Below are positions 33,242 to 47,500 of a stretch of 64,000 nt of DNA, one piece after another. Numbering within the stretch: the first letter of the stretch is position 1; the number at the start of each line of letters is the position of its first letter. The position numbers were made by a program, and so were the translations under genes. The notes under the pieces were generated by a model. The model saw only the letters and a list, made by a program, of their open reading frames with translations, made no database searches and had not been told where the DNA came from. The stretch is from Gentiana macrophylla. Taxonomy: Eukaryota; Streptophyta; Magnoliopsida; Gentianales; Gentianaceae. The stretch covers positions 100,495,832 through 100,559,831 of the forward strand of contig CM047806.1 in NCBI GenBank assembly GCA_026214975.1, read 5' to 3'.

Positions 33242-35517
33242 TTGATAGACGTTAAGAGGGGAGAGATCATACTACGAGTCGGGAAAGAGAGTGTAGCCAT
33301 AAATGTGTATAATGCAATGAAGCATCCTGATGATGAAAAGAGTGATTGTTTTTCTGTTGATGCTATATATCCTTGTATTTTGGAGCACACTAACCTACAG
33401 GGGTACCAAGAACCAATGGAAGAATGCTTGATGAAGTCAAGCACCGCGGAAGATGACAATCCGCAAATGAGGGTTCAGGTATATCATTTGGAGGCAACTC
33501 CTTTTGTCGATGCAGGCTGGAACAAGAAGCTAGAGCTCGGTTTGACTGGCAAGCTGCCAAAGCCGTCAATTGAGGATCACCACTCATCGATCCGAGTGAA
33601 GCCACTTCCTAAGCATTTAAAGTATGTGTTTTTAGAACCTGATGAATTACTTCCTCTTATTGTTTCGTCTGCACTAACCATTTTGCAGGAAGCTAAGTTG
33701 ATCCACGTTTTGAAGAAAAACAAAAAGGCCTCCGGATGGAAGATGGTTGACATAAAAGGGATTAGTTATGATATCTGCAAGCACAAGATCATCTTGGAAG
33801 AAGGTGCCAAGCCGGTTAGGCAATTTCAGAGACGGCTAAACCCACATATGCAAGAAGTGGTGAGGAAAGACGTGGTAAAGATGCTTGAGTTAGGGATAAT
33901 CTACGCAATCTCCGACAGTGAATGGGTGAGACCCACGCAAGTTGTGCCTAAGAAAGGAGGTATCACAGTTGAGCTTAATGAAAAAGGTGAGCTCATTCCT
34001 ACTCGTTTAGTTACTGGTCACAGAGTTTGTATTGATTTCCGCATACTGAATGATAAGACTAGGAAAGATCATTTTTCCCTCCCCTTTATTGATCAAATGC
34101 TAGAGCATCTGAGTGGTCATGCATTTTACTGTTTTTTGGATGGTTTTAGTGGCTATTATCAAATTCACATCGATATACATGACTAGGATAAGACTACATT
34201 CACGTGTCCGTATGGCACCTTTGCATTCAGAAGAATGCCGTTTGGGTTGTGTAATGCACCCGCGACATTCCAGTGATGCATGATGGCCATCTTTGCTGAT
34301 ATGATAGAGCATTTCATGGAAGTTTTTATGGAAGACTTTAGCATTTTTGGTGATACTTTTGATGAATGTTTGTCGAACATTAATAAGGTGCTTGCACGTT
34401 GTGAGGAGACAAACTTGGTTTTAAATTGGGAAAAGTGTCATTTCATGGTAACTGAGGGAATTGTTTTAGGACATAAGGTGTCTGGGAAAGGAATAGAGGT
34501 CGATAGAGCAAAGATAGAGGCAATTTCTAAGCTTCCTATGCCTACGAATCTGAAGACTCTACGGTCATTCTTGGGTTATGCAGGTTTTTATCGTAGATTC
34601 ATTCCGGGTTTTTCACAAATTGCTAGACCTCTTACTCTTCAATTGATGAAGGGTGCTCCTTGTGTTTTTTATGCTGCATGCCTAGATGCTTTCCGAACTC
34701 TTAAGAAACTTCTTACTTCGGCTCCTATCTTGGTAGCACCTGATTGGTCCAAAGAGTTCGAAGTGATGTGTGATGCGAGTGATTATGCCGTAGGAGCTGT
34801 CCTAGGTCAGAAGGTCGACAAGCTGTTTCGACCTATCTACTATGTGAGTCATACCTTGAACTCGGCTCATAAAAAATACGCCACAATTGAAAAGGAACTT
34901 TTAGCTGTTGTTTTTGCTTTCGACAAGTTCCGGTCATACTTGGTTGGATCGAAAGTCATAGTTCACCCTGACCATGCTGCGTTGCGATATCTTTTTGCCA
35001 AGAAGGATGAAAAACCACGCTTGTTGAGGTGGATCTTGCTTCTTCAAGAGTTCGATGTAGAAATTAAGAATCGAAAGGGGTGTGAGAACGTAATAGCTGA
35101 CCACCTCAGTAGGATGGAACAGGAAGACAAGAAACACTCTATTAAAGTTGAAATTGACGATCACTTTCGGGATGAGCAGTTGTTCGTAGTGGATACGATG
35201 CTCCCGGTTAAGCGAGGAAATTTCCTGCAGAGAGGGAAGAAAGGGAACCCTTGGTATGCACCTTTTGTTAATTATCACGAGTGTGGATTCGTAGATCCTG
35301 AGTTTGATGAGAACCAGAAGAAGAAGTTCTACAGTGAGGTAAACCGATATGTGTGGGAAGACCCCTTACTTTTTAGGCAATGTGCAGATGGAATCCTGAG
35401 GAGATGTGTTGATGACAGTGAGATAGTGAGTATTCTCTCGTTCTGCCATGATAAAGAGGCCGGTGGCCACTTCTCGGGCGAGAGAACAGCATTGAAGGTG
35501 TTACAAAGTGGGTTCTC
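33242..35517 (+). pseudogene. Athila-like reverse transcriptase and RNase H
   Basis: This is in the same frame as the protease. RT landmarks: [135 protein letters not shown] and [15 protein letters not shown]. RNase [61 protein letters not shown] and [11 protein letters not shown]. In-frame stops are TAG 34184-34186 (after HIDIHD) and TGA 34274-34276 (after PATFQ). The expected VFMDDF reads VFMEDF, so a catalytic aspartate is replaced by glutamate. The frame changes before the integrase. Confidence 0.92.
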
Positions 35518-36537
35518 ATGCCCACTATTTTCAAGGATGCACATGCGTATGTTAAGAAATGTGATGCCTGTCAACGCTCTAGGAGGATTTCCAAGGGAAA
35601 TGAGATGCCCCATAAACCGATAATAGTGTGTGAAGTGTTTGATATATGGGGATTAGACTTCATGGGACCATATCCGTCTTCTTTCGGGAATAAATACATT
35701 CTTGTCGCATGTGATTACGTTTCAAAGTGGGTTGAGGCAGCTGCTTCGCCTACTAACGATAAACATGTAGTCATACGATTTCTTAAGAAACATATTCTAT
35801 CTCGGTTTGGAATACCTCGAGCGATAATCAGTGACAATGGAAGTCACTTTGCAAATAGAGATTTCAATAAGCTCTTAATGAAGTATGGGGTCACTCATAA
35901 GTTAGGCACTGCCTACCATCCCCAAACTAGTGGCCAAGTAGAGGTGTCCAATCAGGGAATCAAAAGAATCTTAGAGAAGACAGTAAATTCCAACCTTAAG
36001 GATTGGTCAAAGAAGTTAGATGATGTGCTTTGGGCACACCGAACTGCGTTCAAGACACCCATAGGTATGTCACCCTATATGCTTGTTTTTGGCAAGGCTT
36101 GCCATCTCCCCGTAGAGGTAGAACATAAGGCCTATTGGGCGATAAAGAATCTAAATATGGATGACGCATTAATCAGTGAAAGAAGGATGGCCCAGTTGAA
36201 CGAGTTAGATGAGTTTCGCCTTCAAGCTTACGATTGTTCAGCAAAATATAAGGCAAAGACCAAGTTTCTTCATGATAAGTTGATCAAACAGCGTATTTTC
36301 AACGTAGGTGATGAGGTCCTTTTCTATAACACTCGCCTCCATTTGTTTCAAGGCAAACTTAAGTCGAGGTGGTCGGGACCATATACGGTATTGCGAGTTT
36401 TTGACTCAGGAGCCATCGAGGTAACGCATCCGAAGCACGGGACGTTCATCACGAACGGCCTTCGTCTAAAAAAGTATAATAAGTTACCATTCGATGAGGC
36501 TCTCGAAATTGTGCATTTGACTGATCCCGAGCCTTGA
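35518..36537 (+). pseudogene. Athila-like integrase
   Basis: Zinc-finger part: [20 protein letters not shown] in the RT frame, then after a shift at about 35510-35520 [20 protein letters not shown]. Core: [40 protein letters not shown] and [20 protein letters not shown], so D-D-E is complete. C-terminus: [20 protein letters not shown], a GPY/F-type module, ending in HLTDPEP at 36537. From 35518 to 36537 there is no stop. The enzyme would insert cDNA into chromosomal DNA, but it is cut from the rest of pol by the frameshift. Confidence 0.92.
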
Positions 36538-36540
36538 TAA

Positions 36541-38540
36541 ATCATTTCTGAGTCTCTGTCGAGCAAACGACGTTAAACAAAAGCGCTACCGGGAGGCAGC
36601 CCGTTAATAATAATAATAATATGGATAAGACTAATCTTAATGAAATGTAGAATCTATGGAAAGAATGATCACAATGAAAGATGAGCACAAATCACAACCA
36701 AGTCTCAGGATGAATGTTTGAATGTCATTAAGATGGGAACAATTAGGTGGTTATCCGAAAATCCCGATGGAGAACAAAGAGAAAATTCAATTGCATCATT
36801 TCTTGGACTTAGGCTGTTAGAATGCTTTGAAAGAACCCTTGAGGATCTGGGGATAAAAGACTCGCAGTCACTACTTTGTCCACATTTCATTTTATGATCT
36901 AGTCTGTTTCATATTTCAAATAATGTGTGACATATTTTTCTTTTTATGTATTAGTTTAACTACTATGTAACGTTGTGTGTTTTAAATCAATAAAAGTTAA
37001 TGTGGTATATTTATCTACTTTTTGACCCACCCACCCACCCTTCTATCGTATCCTGGTAATTATTTGGACTTGTTTTGATACACCATTATTAGACCAACCA
37101 CTTTTATTTACCCTTAGAATGCATTGAGGGCAATGCAAGTTCGTAAGTAGGGGGTAGAGTCATGGTTGGTTTAGCAATGGTATTAAGTGTTTAATTCTTT
37201 AGTTTTTGATTCTTTTTCGAGCATTATTTAGCAGATTAAAATAAATTGTACAAGGTATATATTTCATGGATTTGAAGATGTAATGATCAATTTGGATGTG
37301 TATAACCAATGTGAATCGTAAGTGCATTTTAATCCTAAATCTATTTTGTGTAACATGAATTCCTTATGAACGTATAATCTCAATCTTTTATTAACATGCA
37401 ACTTTTGTATGATATCATGTACGCATGCTTTTATAGCAACTAGAACTTAGGCTTGATATCCTTTCGAGGCGAAATAAAAAGGTGTTTGGAATCGAAGTTA
37501 GGGATGACGGTCATGGCATCTCTTTGACCCTACCATAGCCAAATAAAGCCGAACATTTGACATTCGTAGCCCCTCTCAGCCTTGATAGAATGGTCTGACC
37601 ACCATTCTCTTATAGCCGTTTTGTTACTTAGTCAGAAACCTACCCTTGAGCCTTATTTTGGTCACATTTTCTTCATTTTTACCCTACGAGTGGACTTAAT
37701 CTTTTGTTGGACCACATTTGCTAAAACAAGTGTGGGGTGGGGGAAATGATGTTTCTAGTTGGGTTGTTGTTTCTTGGTTTTGAGTTATAAGGAGAGGCGG
37801 AGCTCGGTTGGGCCTGGTGCTCGGTTTTGGGCCAAAAAGGAAAGAAAATCTGTACTTATTTCTTCTTTCTTTTGTTAAAAAAAAAAAACTTGGATATATA
37901 TAGAAATAATGGGTTGGAGTCAAAGTGATGAGCTCAAAAGTTAATGTTTATGATGTTAGAGTAGGGATAGTTAGATAGGTACTAATGTGTTCGATCTCAG
38001 CTCATGACGCTTGAAATATAGTCAAGTTTGGCAATGAGTTCGGGTGCGTTAGTATCCTATGGTTCCAAAAATGTTAAAAATAATCAAAAAGGAGTTTGAG
38101 TGGTTTGTATGGTAGAGATGAGGTGATACATGGGTTGATTAGGTTCACTCGTACTTCTTTTTCTCCAGTTCCCAAAATATCCTTTTCGATTAACCGAAAT
38201 TACCCTGGCCTTATAATCCTTCAAGTCCTACCTGATCTAACTTCTTGACTCCAAATGTCTCGATTAGTGGAGATTGGTATCATTCTTAAGCCTATGGTTT
38301 GCAATTACAAGTTTTGCATGCATGATTTCATGATTAATTGTTTGATAATAATTTTGAAGAGGTTATTTACACACACACACACACACACACACTCTGTTAT
38401 ACATTTATATTGAGGTTAACGTGTGGTTATGATTCGATTGGTTGCATCATCTGGTTGTCCCTTACATCTTATCTTTTCATGAATTTGTCCCTCATTCATT
38501 TTGTTTTATCGCTTGTTTTGCTCGAGGACGACCAAAAGCT
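36541..38540 (+). other. Athila-like 3' non-coding region, no env ORF
   Basis: Two kilobases between the integrase stop and the PPT. It contains Athila-typical phrases (ACGTTAAACAAAAGCGCTAC, CGGGAGGCAGCCCG, GCATTGAGGGCAATGCAAG). No long ORF with a signal peptide or membrane segment is present, so the env-like gene of some Athila elements is missing. A (CA)n run lies at 38371-38392, and CTCGAGGACGACCAAAAGC precedes the PPT. Confidence 0.7.
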
Positions 38541-38553
38541 AAGTGGGGGGTTG
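38541..38553 (+). promoter_or_regulatory. Polypurine tract of the Athila-like element
   Basis: AAGTGGGGGGTTG lies directly before the 3' LTR start TGATGACAG at 38554. It is the expected primer for plus-strand synthesis. Confidence 0.8.
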
Positions 38554-40605
<2,052 letters not shown>

Positions 40606-40610
40606 CTTCA

Positions 40611-41850
40611 CCAATAACTTTGGCTTCACAAACTGAACACTTGGAACAGGTAGGATTGCTTTGCTCCAAAGTCTTCCACCGGTCCTTGAAGGGTAGGATT
40701 GACTCTTCACCACCCATCACAAACAACAATCCTGACACCTAAAGATGCTTCACTGCCTCTTGATGATTTCTTGTAAAAGAAAGATTGAATCAAGAAAGTG
40801 ATTCAAATTTTCAAAGACTTGATCGAGGATGATATGATCAAGACTTGAAGACTTCAAGTGTGTAAACTTGATGTAGCTTGATAGCAGATTACACATGAAG
40901 AATTTAACTAGATCAGTAGCTTTATACTCAGCAGAGTTAGCAGGGTGTTTGATAGATTTAAATCTGATTGCTCAAGATAGATCCTTAATTTTCATCACTT
41001 GTATCTGAATTAGGAGTCCTCTATTTATAGGTAGGAATCCTTGTGACTTATGTTTGAAATTCAAACATAGCCGTTTCAGATTTGTCCCATTTGACTTGCT
41101 TTCTGTCACTGTTCATAGTACTGACACTGTCAGATTGCTTTTTGACAGTTTATAGTCTGTCCACCCTTTGACTTGTATCCATTGGATAATGCTTTGTTTC
41201 TTTCCAACATCCATTTAATCTTAACCATTGATTTGTTTGATAAAATCAGAGGTTGTTATCTGTCCTTATCCTTGTATTTATCCAATGTAACCCTTGAATA
41301 ATCCAAAATATATGTCAGCAGGTTCCTGTGATTGTAAGTCTGCTGAAATGCATATCAGTCAGTTGTTCCAAGGTTGTTGTGTTTATAAAAACACTTCAAC
41401 TGACTTCTCTTATATCTAAATTTTTATTATTAAGTTAGATTACACCATTTTAAATATAACTAAGTTCCAATCACCACTTAACTTGTGGAACATAGACCTT
41501 GTACACAAGGTATATGTAATCAGTTTAGGTCATCACAGACTTCCCTAAATTCTGATTCCATATCCTTGACTTTAAATACTAAGTTTGATCCCTTAGCCTT
41601 CAATAACTGAGTTTGAACCCTCAAATTTTCGGTCTTGACGAGTTCCTAAACTAGTCTCTCGACTCAGTACCCTCTTGATCTAGACAGTCTCTCATTGATG
41701 AAAGTCACCGACCTTTTACGATCTTGTTTGATGAAACCTATACAAGATCAAACTCTAATAAGCCTGTACATTTGATCTAGACATCTTTTTGCCTTTTCTC
41801 TATAACAGCTAGTCTGGCACTCATCACTAAAACTTAAAATAAGTCTAACA
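40611..41850 (-). repeat. 5' LTR of the SIRE-like element, outer part
   Basis: It resumes CCAATAACTTTGGCTTCAC, matching 4533 onward, and ends AAGTCTAACA at 41850. On the minus strand this part contains the U3 region and a TATAAATA box at 41029-41022, so the Athila insertion separates the promoter from the coding region by 13 kb. Confidence 0.88.
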
Positions 41851-42322
41851 AAATGAATTATGAGAGGCCTTAAGCCTGAAATTAAGTCTACGGTGAGATT
41901 GATGAAGCACGAGGACATGTATGATGTCATTATTGCTAGCATATGCCATGAATCTATTATAATGGTTGCATGTGTAGAAAAATTACTCTAGCTCTGGCCA
42001 GTCTAGGTTCTCTCCGTTCAACATTAAGGTGACTAATAAAACACCCCTCATTGAGAATAAACCGATGATAAAAAGGCAATTACTTCTAAGGAGTTACGGA
42101 GAATAAGGCCAAGGGGCTATGTTTAAATGTGATGAAAAATAAACCCGCCACGTGTGCAAGCATAAACACATACATTTTCTCATAGCTTAGGATGATGAAG
42201 TTTGAGGAGAGATTACAGAGAGACAATGAGGATAAAAGGATATGGTACGTGATACTTTGACCATCTAAGACTCTTTAGTTATCAATGTACACCTTATATA
42301 GTTAGGTCACCTCTAACACCAT
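41851..42322 (+). pseudogene. Ty3/gypsy element A, gag fragment 2, with AAATG and ACCAT duplications at its ends
   Basis: After AAATG (41851-41855) the frame continues from fragment 1: IMRGLKPEIKSTVRLMKHED, MYDVIIAS, then a stop. Further on, FKCDEK, a stop, and TRHVCKHKH near 42128-42170 match the chromovirus zinc knuckle 'KCDEKFTPGHVCK'. The TGA across the junction comes from the AAATG base arrangement or a later mutation. The fragment ends at ACCAT (42318-42322), where the Tat-like element begins, and resumes at 55388. Confidence 0.7.
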
Positions 42323-42862
42323 TGATGGGTATAAATAATTCCACCACCTCAACAGTGAGGGACAACCCACTGCGGCCACCCTCCGACATGACAAGAGAAA
42401 TCGCCAAAGGGGCGGCCACTGTGTCTCACCTCGCCGCGACCAAAGCATTTGCGGTCCCAGGCAAGTAACAGATCCTAGGAATCTCGTCTAGGCAAATCAA
42501 GAAGGGGGCGAGGCCGGGAAAGGCTGGCTCCTTGCGACCTCAGAGAGATGGCCGCCGATTGATCCAGATCTTTTCCCCACTTGTACCTTAGATATTTCGT
42601 CTTGCTTAGTATCTAAGTTAAACCTAGCTATTAGTAAAATATCTAATAGATTACTTATTCCCTAAGTTACCCACCTCTATATAAGGGGTGGTCATTGTAA
42701 ACAAGAAGGATATGAAATACACACTATACTTGCAAGCCAAAGCTCTGTCCATTCTCATTCCTCCATACCACCACCCGCCGGAGTAACACCACACCTTAAA
42801 TACAGCCAGATATCCACCGTCTATACACCGCAAGGACACCTGTGACGATTTATACATCATCA
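42323..42862 (+). repeat. 5' LTR of the Tat-like element (540 bp)
   Basis: It starts TGATGGGTATAAATAATTCC and ends TTTATACATCATCA. TATATAAG at 42678-42685 is the likely promoter. It is nearly identical to 54846-55382, with the last 320 bp matching base for base as far as I compared. Confidence 0.92.
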
Positions 42863-42864
42863 GT

Positions 42865-42882
42865 TGGCTCCGTTACCGGGAA
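42865..42882 (+). promoter_or_regulatory. Primer-binding site of the Tat-like element
   Basis: TGGCTCCGTTACCGGGAA matches the tRNA-Asp complement with three mismatches. It lies two bases after the LTR. Confidence 0.65.
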
Positions 42883-43024
42883 AAAAAGCTTCATCAGTTC
42901 ATAAAAACTACACACAAAATCCGAAAACGGCGGTCCATCTGACCGACTCCATCATCTAAAGATCACATCAGGTTGCCAGGAAGTCCGACCCAAGGCGAAA
43001 TCTAATCACAAATAGTCATAACCT

Positions 43025-44884
43025 ATGGCTGGAAGCAAAGGACAACTGGACCCCCAAACTCCTGCGAGAGGCGTTGTACAAACACATATACAAGCTGACG
43101 TCGCGATAGAGACACAAGAGATTACGCAAGCGGGTGGGGAAGGATCACAAAGGGAGTTTTGGACCCTAGCGATGCCGAAATTTGATAAATCGAAGGCTAA
43201 GTCAAGAGAGGTCGTAGCGACTTTGGATGGGAAAATCGAGGGATCATCTCGATCGCAAAGAAATCCAGAGGTCAACTCCCAGAGGCGAGCCAGATCTCCG
43301 TAAGATCCGGAGGTTGTGGAAATAAGGGAATACGCGAGGTATGCGGAAACTATGTACCTAGCTAATTCCCGTCTAGTGGCAAAGGGCCAAACTCCAATGT
43401 CGGTACGACCCCCAAATCCTCCTAGAAATGAAATCGCTCCTGCGGCTGTGAATAAAGGTCGGCAAAGCCAGACTCGCGGGATCGAGATAGAGGAAAGCGT
43501 GCGTTCATCAGGTCGCAAAGGACCTAGGAAAGACGTTGTGCAGACCTCGGTTCTCCCAGATCGCGATCATCAGAGGGAAAAGTCACACGAAAAAGGTTCG
43601 GCCTTCAAAAGGTTAGGTGAGAAGGACAAGGCCTCGGCCCCAGTCGCCTCAACCTTCCCGAGGAAAGATTTCCCCCAGATAGGGACCCGCCGGACGCCCG
43701 CATAATCATACGTGAGAAAAGAGCTCGTCGGGAGGAGTCGCAAGATCAAGGGGAGTCGAAACGCAGCCGGAAAAGGCGAATACACACAGCACTCGCTGCG
43801 CCCCGATTTGACCCGTCTTGGCGAGCAAATGGAAATAATGAAAAATGAGCTCGCCCGAATTGAAAAAGTCGAGGCCACCCGAGAGGGCCGCCCGATCTCG
43901 TGAATTGACGTACTCGCCAAGAGAATTACGAAACATTGCCTGCCAGTCACGAAAAGGTTAGCTACCCCAGCTATAATTACTACAATGGAAATTCTTGCCC
44001 AAACGACTGGCTCACCGCTTTCCAAGGTCGCATCACCCTGGCGACCCAAAATAAATCCGCTGGTGCATCGCCTTAGTCGGAAGCATGCGAGGATAGGGCC
44101 GCCTCTTGATCGTGGACTTCCCGTGGCTCGATAAAAAGGTGGGAGGATCTCTCCGAGAAATTCGTCGAGAGAGTTTGAATCGGCGAGTAGGCCAAAGAAA
44201 ACTATAGAGGACCTATACGGTTCGCATGGGAGGACATGAATCACGAAAAGAGTATTACTGACGTTTCATCGTAATATACGATCAAACAAGAAACATTCCG
44301 GATGATGCAATTGTCACATGTTTCCTCACGAGGATCGCCAAGGTCCAATGAAAACTGAGTTCAACCTACGGCCCCCTAAAGCGGGTCTCAGGGAAATGTT
44401 GGAAAGGGCTCGAATGATGGGAGTCAGCGAAGCGCCGTCCTCGGGCAGGGCAAAGCCCAAAGCAGAGCAGCCTTCACAAAAAGAGGAGCGCACTGAGGAG
44501 AAAAAGAAGGAAAAAGGGCGAGAGGCTAATCATGACCGCGAGGTAAAAAAGCCTTATAAATTCAGCGAGGACAATTTTACCCCGCTCAACACCAAAGCAT
44601 CTCAAATATTGTTCGAAATCCGCGAGCACTTTGACAAGCCCAAACCTATGAGGGGCGATCCCGACAGTCGCGACAAGTCCAAGTACTGTGACTATCACAA
44701 GGATCATGGTCACATCACAGATGAATGTTTCACGTTAAGGCGAGAAATAGAAAGGTTAATCCGCGAGGGACCAGCGACTAAGTATAAGCGAGATGGGAAT
44801 ACTGGTACCACTATCAAGGTCGCCCCAGCGTCTATCAGAAAGAGGTCCAAGTTATCCATGGGGATATCCCCAGCAACAGTCGGC
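43025..44884 (+). pseudogene. Tat-like gag
   Basis: ATG at 43025 (MAGSKGQLDPQTPARGVVQT) opens a charged N-terminal region running, with stops near 43302 and 43703, to the core: NDWLTAFQGRITLATQNKSA and WEDLSEKFVERV near 43995-44180. The C-terminal part is open from 44318 (RPPKAGLREMLERARMMGV, then KKPYKFSEDNFTPLNTKASQ). It includes SKYCDYHKDHGHITDECFTL followed by RREIERLIREG. That CX2H..H..C segment is the Tat-lineage form of the Gag knuckle. Confidence 0.82.
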
Positions 44885-44931
44885 TGAAATCTCAGATACA
44901 CCAGATCAATGCGCACGGCTTTGAAAAGCAG

Positions 44932-45420
44932 GTGGTATTGGGGGAAAACGAGAAGGGAATCATGTTCACTAAAAGCGAATTGGCCACAAGCGAGGGCCCC
45001 ATGGAGGTACCCCTTGTTCTCAAAATCGGAATAAACGACAAACATGGAGTCAAGAGAGTAATGATCGACACAGTGGGTCGCGACGTCATCTATTTCGGAT
45101 CGCTTAAAACAGATCGGATTTGGAGAAGCTAAGTTGAAACCTTACCTCGGGTGCTCGAGGGCTTTACCAACGACACCGTGCGGGTCAAGGGGAACGGTCG
45201 ACCTCAACGTCACTTTGGGCGACTATGAGCCATGCGAATCGAGATAATCACATTTTTAGTTATTGATCTTCCTCATACTACAACATTATCTTGGGGATCC
45301 GGCCATGAAAAATTTCAAATGGTGGCGTCCGCTCCCCACCAAAGGATCAAATTTCACGTAGGGGAAGAGATTGGGGTCGCCATCACCGACCGGAGCTTTC
45401 CTCGACTATATGACCAAAAG
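44932..45420 (+). pseudogene. Tat-like aspartic protease
   Basis: MFTKSELATSEGPMEVPLVL, then KRVMIDTVGRDVIYFGSLKT, fits 'RVL.DTGSS.D.LY...F' of Tat protease. The D-T-G/S-G glycine is replaced (D-T-V-G), so catalysis is unlikely. Frame changes follow, but ITFLVIDLPHTT and GHEKFQMVASAPHQRIKF near 45240-45345 are the usual 'F.VVD....YN.ILGR....A..S..HQ..KF' end of the domain. Confidence 0.7.
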
Positions 45421-45512
45421 CAGGTCGATTCTAAGCGACCCGATCGGATGGTTTTAGCACGGCTACGGATCGATTGCTATGATGAAAGAAATCCCGGAGA
45501 AAGCGCAAGAGA

Positions 45513-47000
45513 GTGGAAACATTGCAAGTTCGGGACGAGCCCGACTTCACTGCCGAGGACGAGTTGATCGAGGTTATAATAAACGACAAATATCCCGATC
45601 AAAAGATAAAAATAGGATCGAGGACCACCGAGGAAGAGAGGGAAGAATTGATCGGGCTTCTAAAAGCCAACTTGAGCGCCTTTGCATGGGAAGTAACAGA
45701 TATGAGGGGCGTGGAGTCAGAGGTCGCTTTGCACTATCTAAATGCCGACCCCAACTTCAGACCAATACAGCAAAGAGCACGCCAGTTCTCTCTGGAAAAA
45801 GAGATCGCAATAAAAGGCGAAGTCAAAAACTTCTAGCGGCGAGGCATTATCAAGGAGCTCCAATATCCCACATGGCTGGCAAACGTAGTGATGGTAAAGA
45901 AACACAACGGCAAGTGGCGGATGTGTGTCGACTTCACAGACTTGAACAAAGCTTGCCCCAAAGACCCTTATGCGCTGCCCCGGATTGACAAAATGGTCGA
46001 CGGATCGCCGGATTCGAAACACTGAATTTTCTGGACGCATATTCCGGTTATCACCAAGTCAAAATGGAAGATGAAGACAAGGAAATGACGGCCTTCAGGG
46101 CCGCAGGTGGACTCTATTACTATGAGATGATGCCTTTCGGCCTAAAGAACGCAGGTTCGACATATCGAGAATGGTAAACCGAGTTTTCAAAGACACAAAT
46201 AGCGAGAACATGGAAGCCTATATTGATGATATGGTCGTAAAGTCAAGTCGCCAGGGTCACCTGGTGGACCTTCGCGAAACCTTCGCCAATGTAAGGGGCC
46301 ACTCAATGAAACTAAACCCTACGAAATGTACTTTTGGGGTCCAGGCAGGAAAATTTCTGGGCTTTATGGTGAGTCAAAGGGGGATCGAGGCAAATCCCGA
46401 GAAAATCGAGGCCCTGGTCAACATGAGCGAGCCCACCAGTATTAAAGAAGTACAACGGCTTAACGGCAGAATCACAGCTCTGGGTAGGTTTGTCTCGAAA
46501 TCCGCAGAAAGAAGTCTGCCTTTCTTCAAAATTTTGAAAGAAATTTGGTACTTCTTTTGGACAAATGAATGCTCCTGGCATTTAAAGACCTCAAAAATAC
46601 TTGTCAAGACCGCCGTTGTTAACCAAACCCAAGGCTCGGGATATTTTGTTTTTGTATTTGGCACCTCGGATAGGGCCGTAGCATGACACTTGTAAAAGAG
46701 GAGGAGGGCTCGCAAGCCGCTTTTTATGTTTCCAAAGCTCTAAGCCCCGTTGAAAGTCGTTATTTTAATGTAGAAAAGTTGGCTTATTGTGTTGTTATAG
46801 CTGCCCGCAAATTAAGGGCTTACTTTTCATCGCACACCATCGTAGTCTTATCAAATGCATCGCTAAGACAGTTCTTTCACAAACCCGGACTGTCCGGTCG
46901 ATCGCTCCGATGGGCCGCATCGAACTTACCGAGTTCGATATCCGATATGAGCCTCGGAAGGCTATAAAGGCCCAGGCTCTCCTGCACTTCATAGCGTAAA
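45513..47000 (+). pseudogene. Tat-like reverse transcriptase and first RNase H
   Basis: RT in order: ADPNFRPIQQRARQFSLEKE, stop TAG near 45834, then RGIIKELQYPTWLANVVMVK, KWRMCVDFTDLNKACPKDPY, a shift, TLNFLDAYSGYHQVKMEDED, YEMMPFGLKNAGSTY, a shift, then AYIDDMVVKSSRQGHLVDLR and KCTFGVQAGKFLGFMVSQRG. Catalytic YIDD is intact. RNase H fragments follow: EGSQAAFYVSKALSPVESRY, KLAYCVVIAARKLRAYFSSH, WAASNLPSSISDMSLGRL and KAIKAQALLHFIA. At least four frame changes make this non-functional. Confidence 0.88.
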
Positions 47001-47089
47001 CAAGCTTCAACGAAGAGGTGAAAGAGCAGTGTCCGCTCCAAATGCGACCAGGATAAGGTCACCACAGCAGGACGAGCCTATCGTGCCAA

Positions 47090-47500
47090 GTCACCGCTGG
47101 CGACTACGTCGATGGCGCCGCTAATCACAAAGGGTGTGGCGCGGAATAATCCTGTTAGAGCCGGGCACATCGGAAGAAATTGAGCGAGGCTCGAGATTCG
47201 ATTTCACCGCCTCTAATAACCAGCGTAATACGAGGTCATCATTGCTGGGTTGAAACTCGCCAAAGCCATGAAAGTCGAAAATATACAAGTATTTTGCGAC
47301 TCACAGTTGGTGGTTAATCAAATCAATGGGTCCTTTGGCATTCATTGCGAAATTTTACAGAGGTATATTAACCTCGTCAAAAGACTCGAAAGCAGCTTCG
47401 CATATTGTCAATTCAAAAACATCCCTCGAGAGGACAATCATAGGGCAGACTATTTATCCAAATTAACCAGCAAAGACGCGTCGTGCGATCCCAGCATCAT
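47090..47500 (+). pseudogene. Tat-like second RNase H, archaeal type (aRNH)
   Basis: Allowing frame changes before 47250: DYVDGAANHKGCGA, EEIERGSRFDFTASNNQ, EVIIAGLKLAKAMKVENIQV, FCDSQLVVNQINGSFGIHCE, then IPREDNHRADYLSKLTSKDA. The D..E..D..D set (YVDGA, the EVI helix, CDSQ, RADYL) matches the archaeal-like RNase H that plant Tat elements carry between RNase H and integrase. The part from 47250 is open. Confidence 0.82.

Noticed and set aside
36541..38540. An env-like gene in the Athila-like element
   Set aside because: No long ORF, signal peptide or membrane helix is present, only non-coding sequence typical of the 3' region.
43006..44244. Long minus-strand ORFs opposite Tat gag (170 and 224 codons)
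   Set aside because: They are shadows of the GC-rich gag frame. Unlike 50.5-53.0 kb, no domain or promoter supports them.
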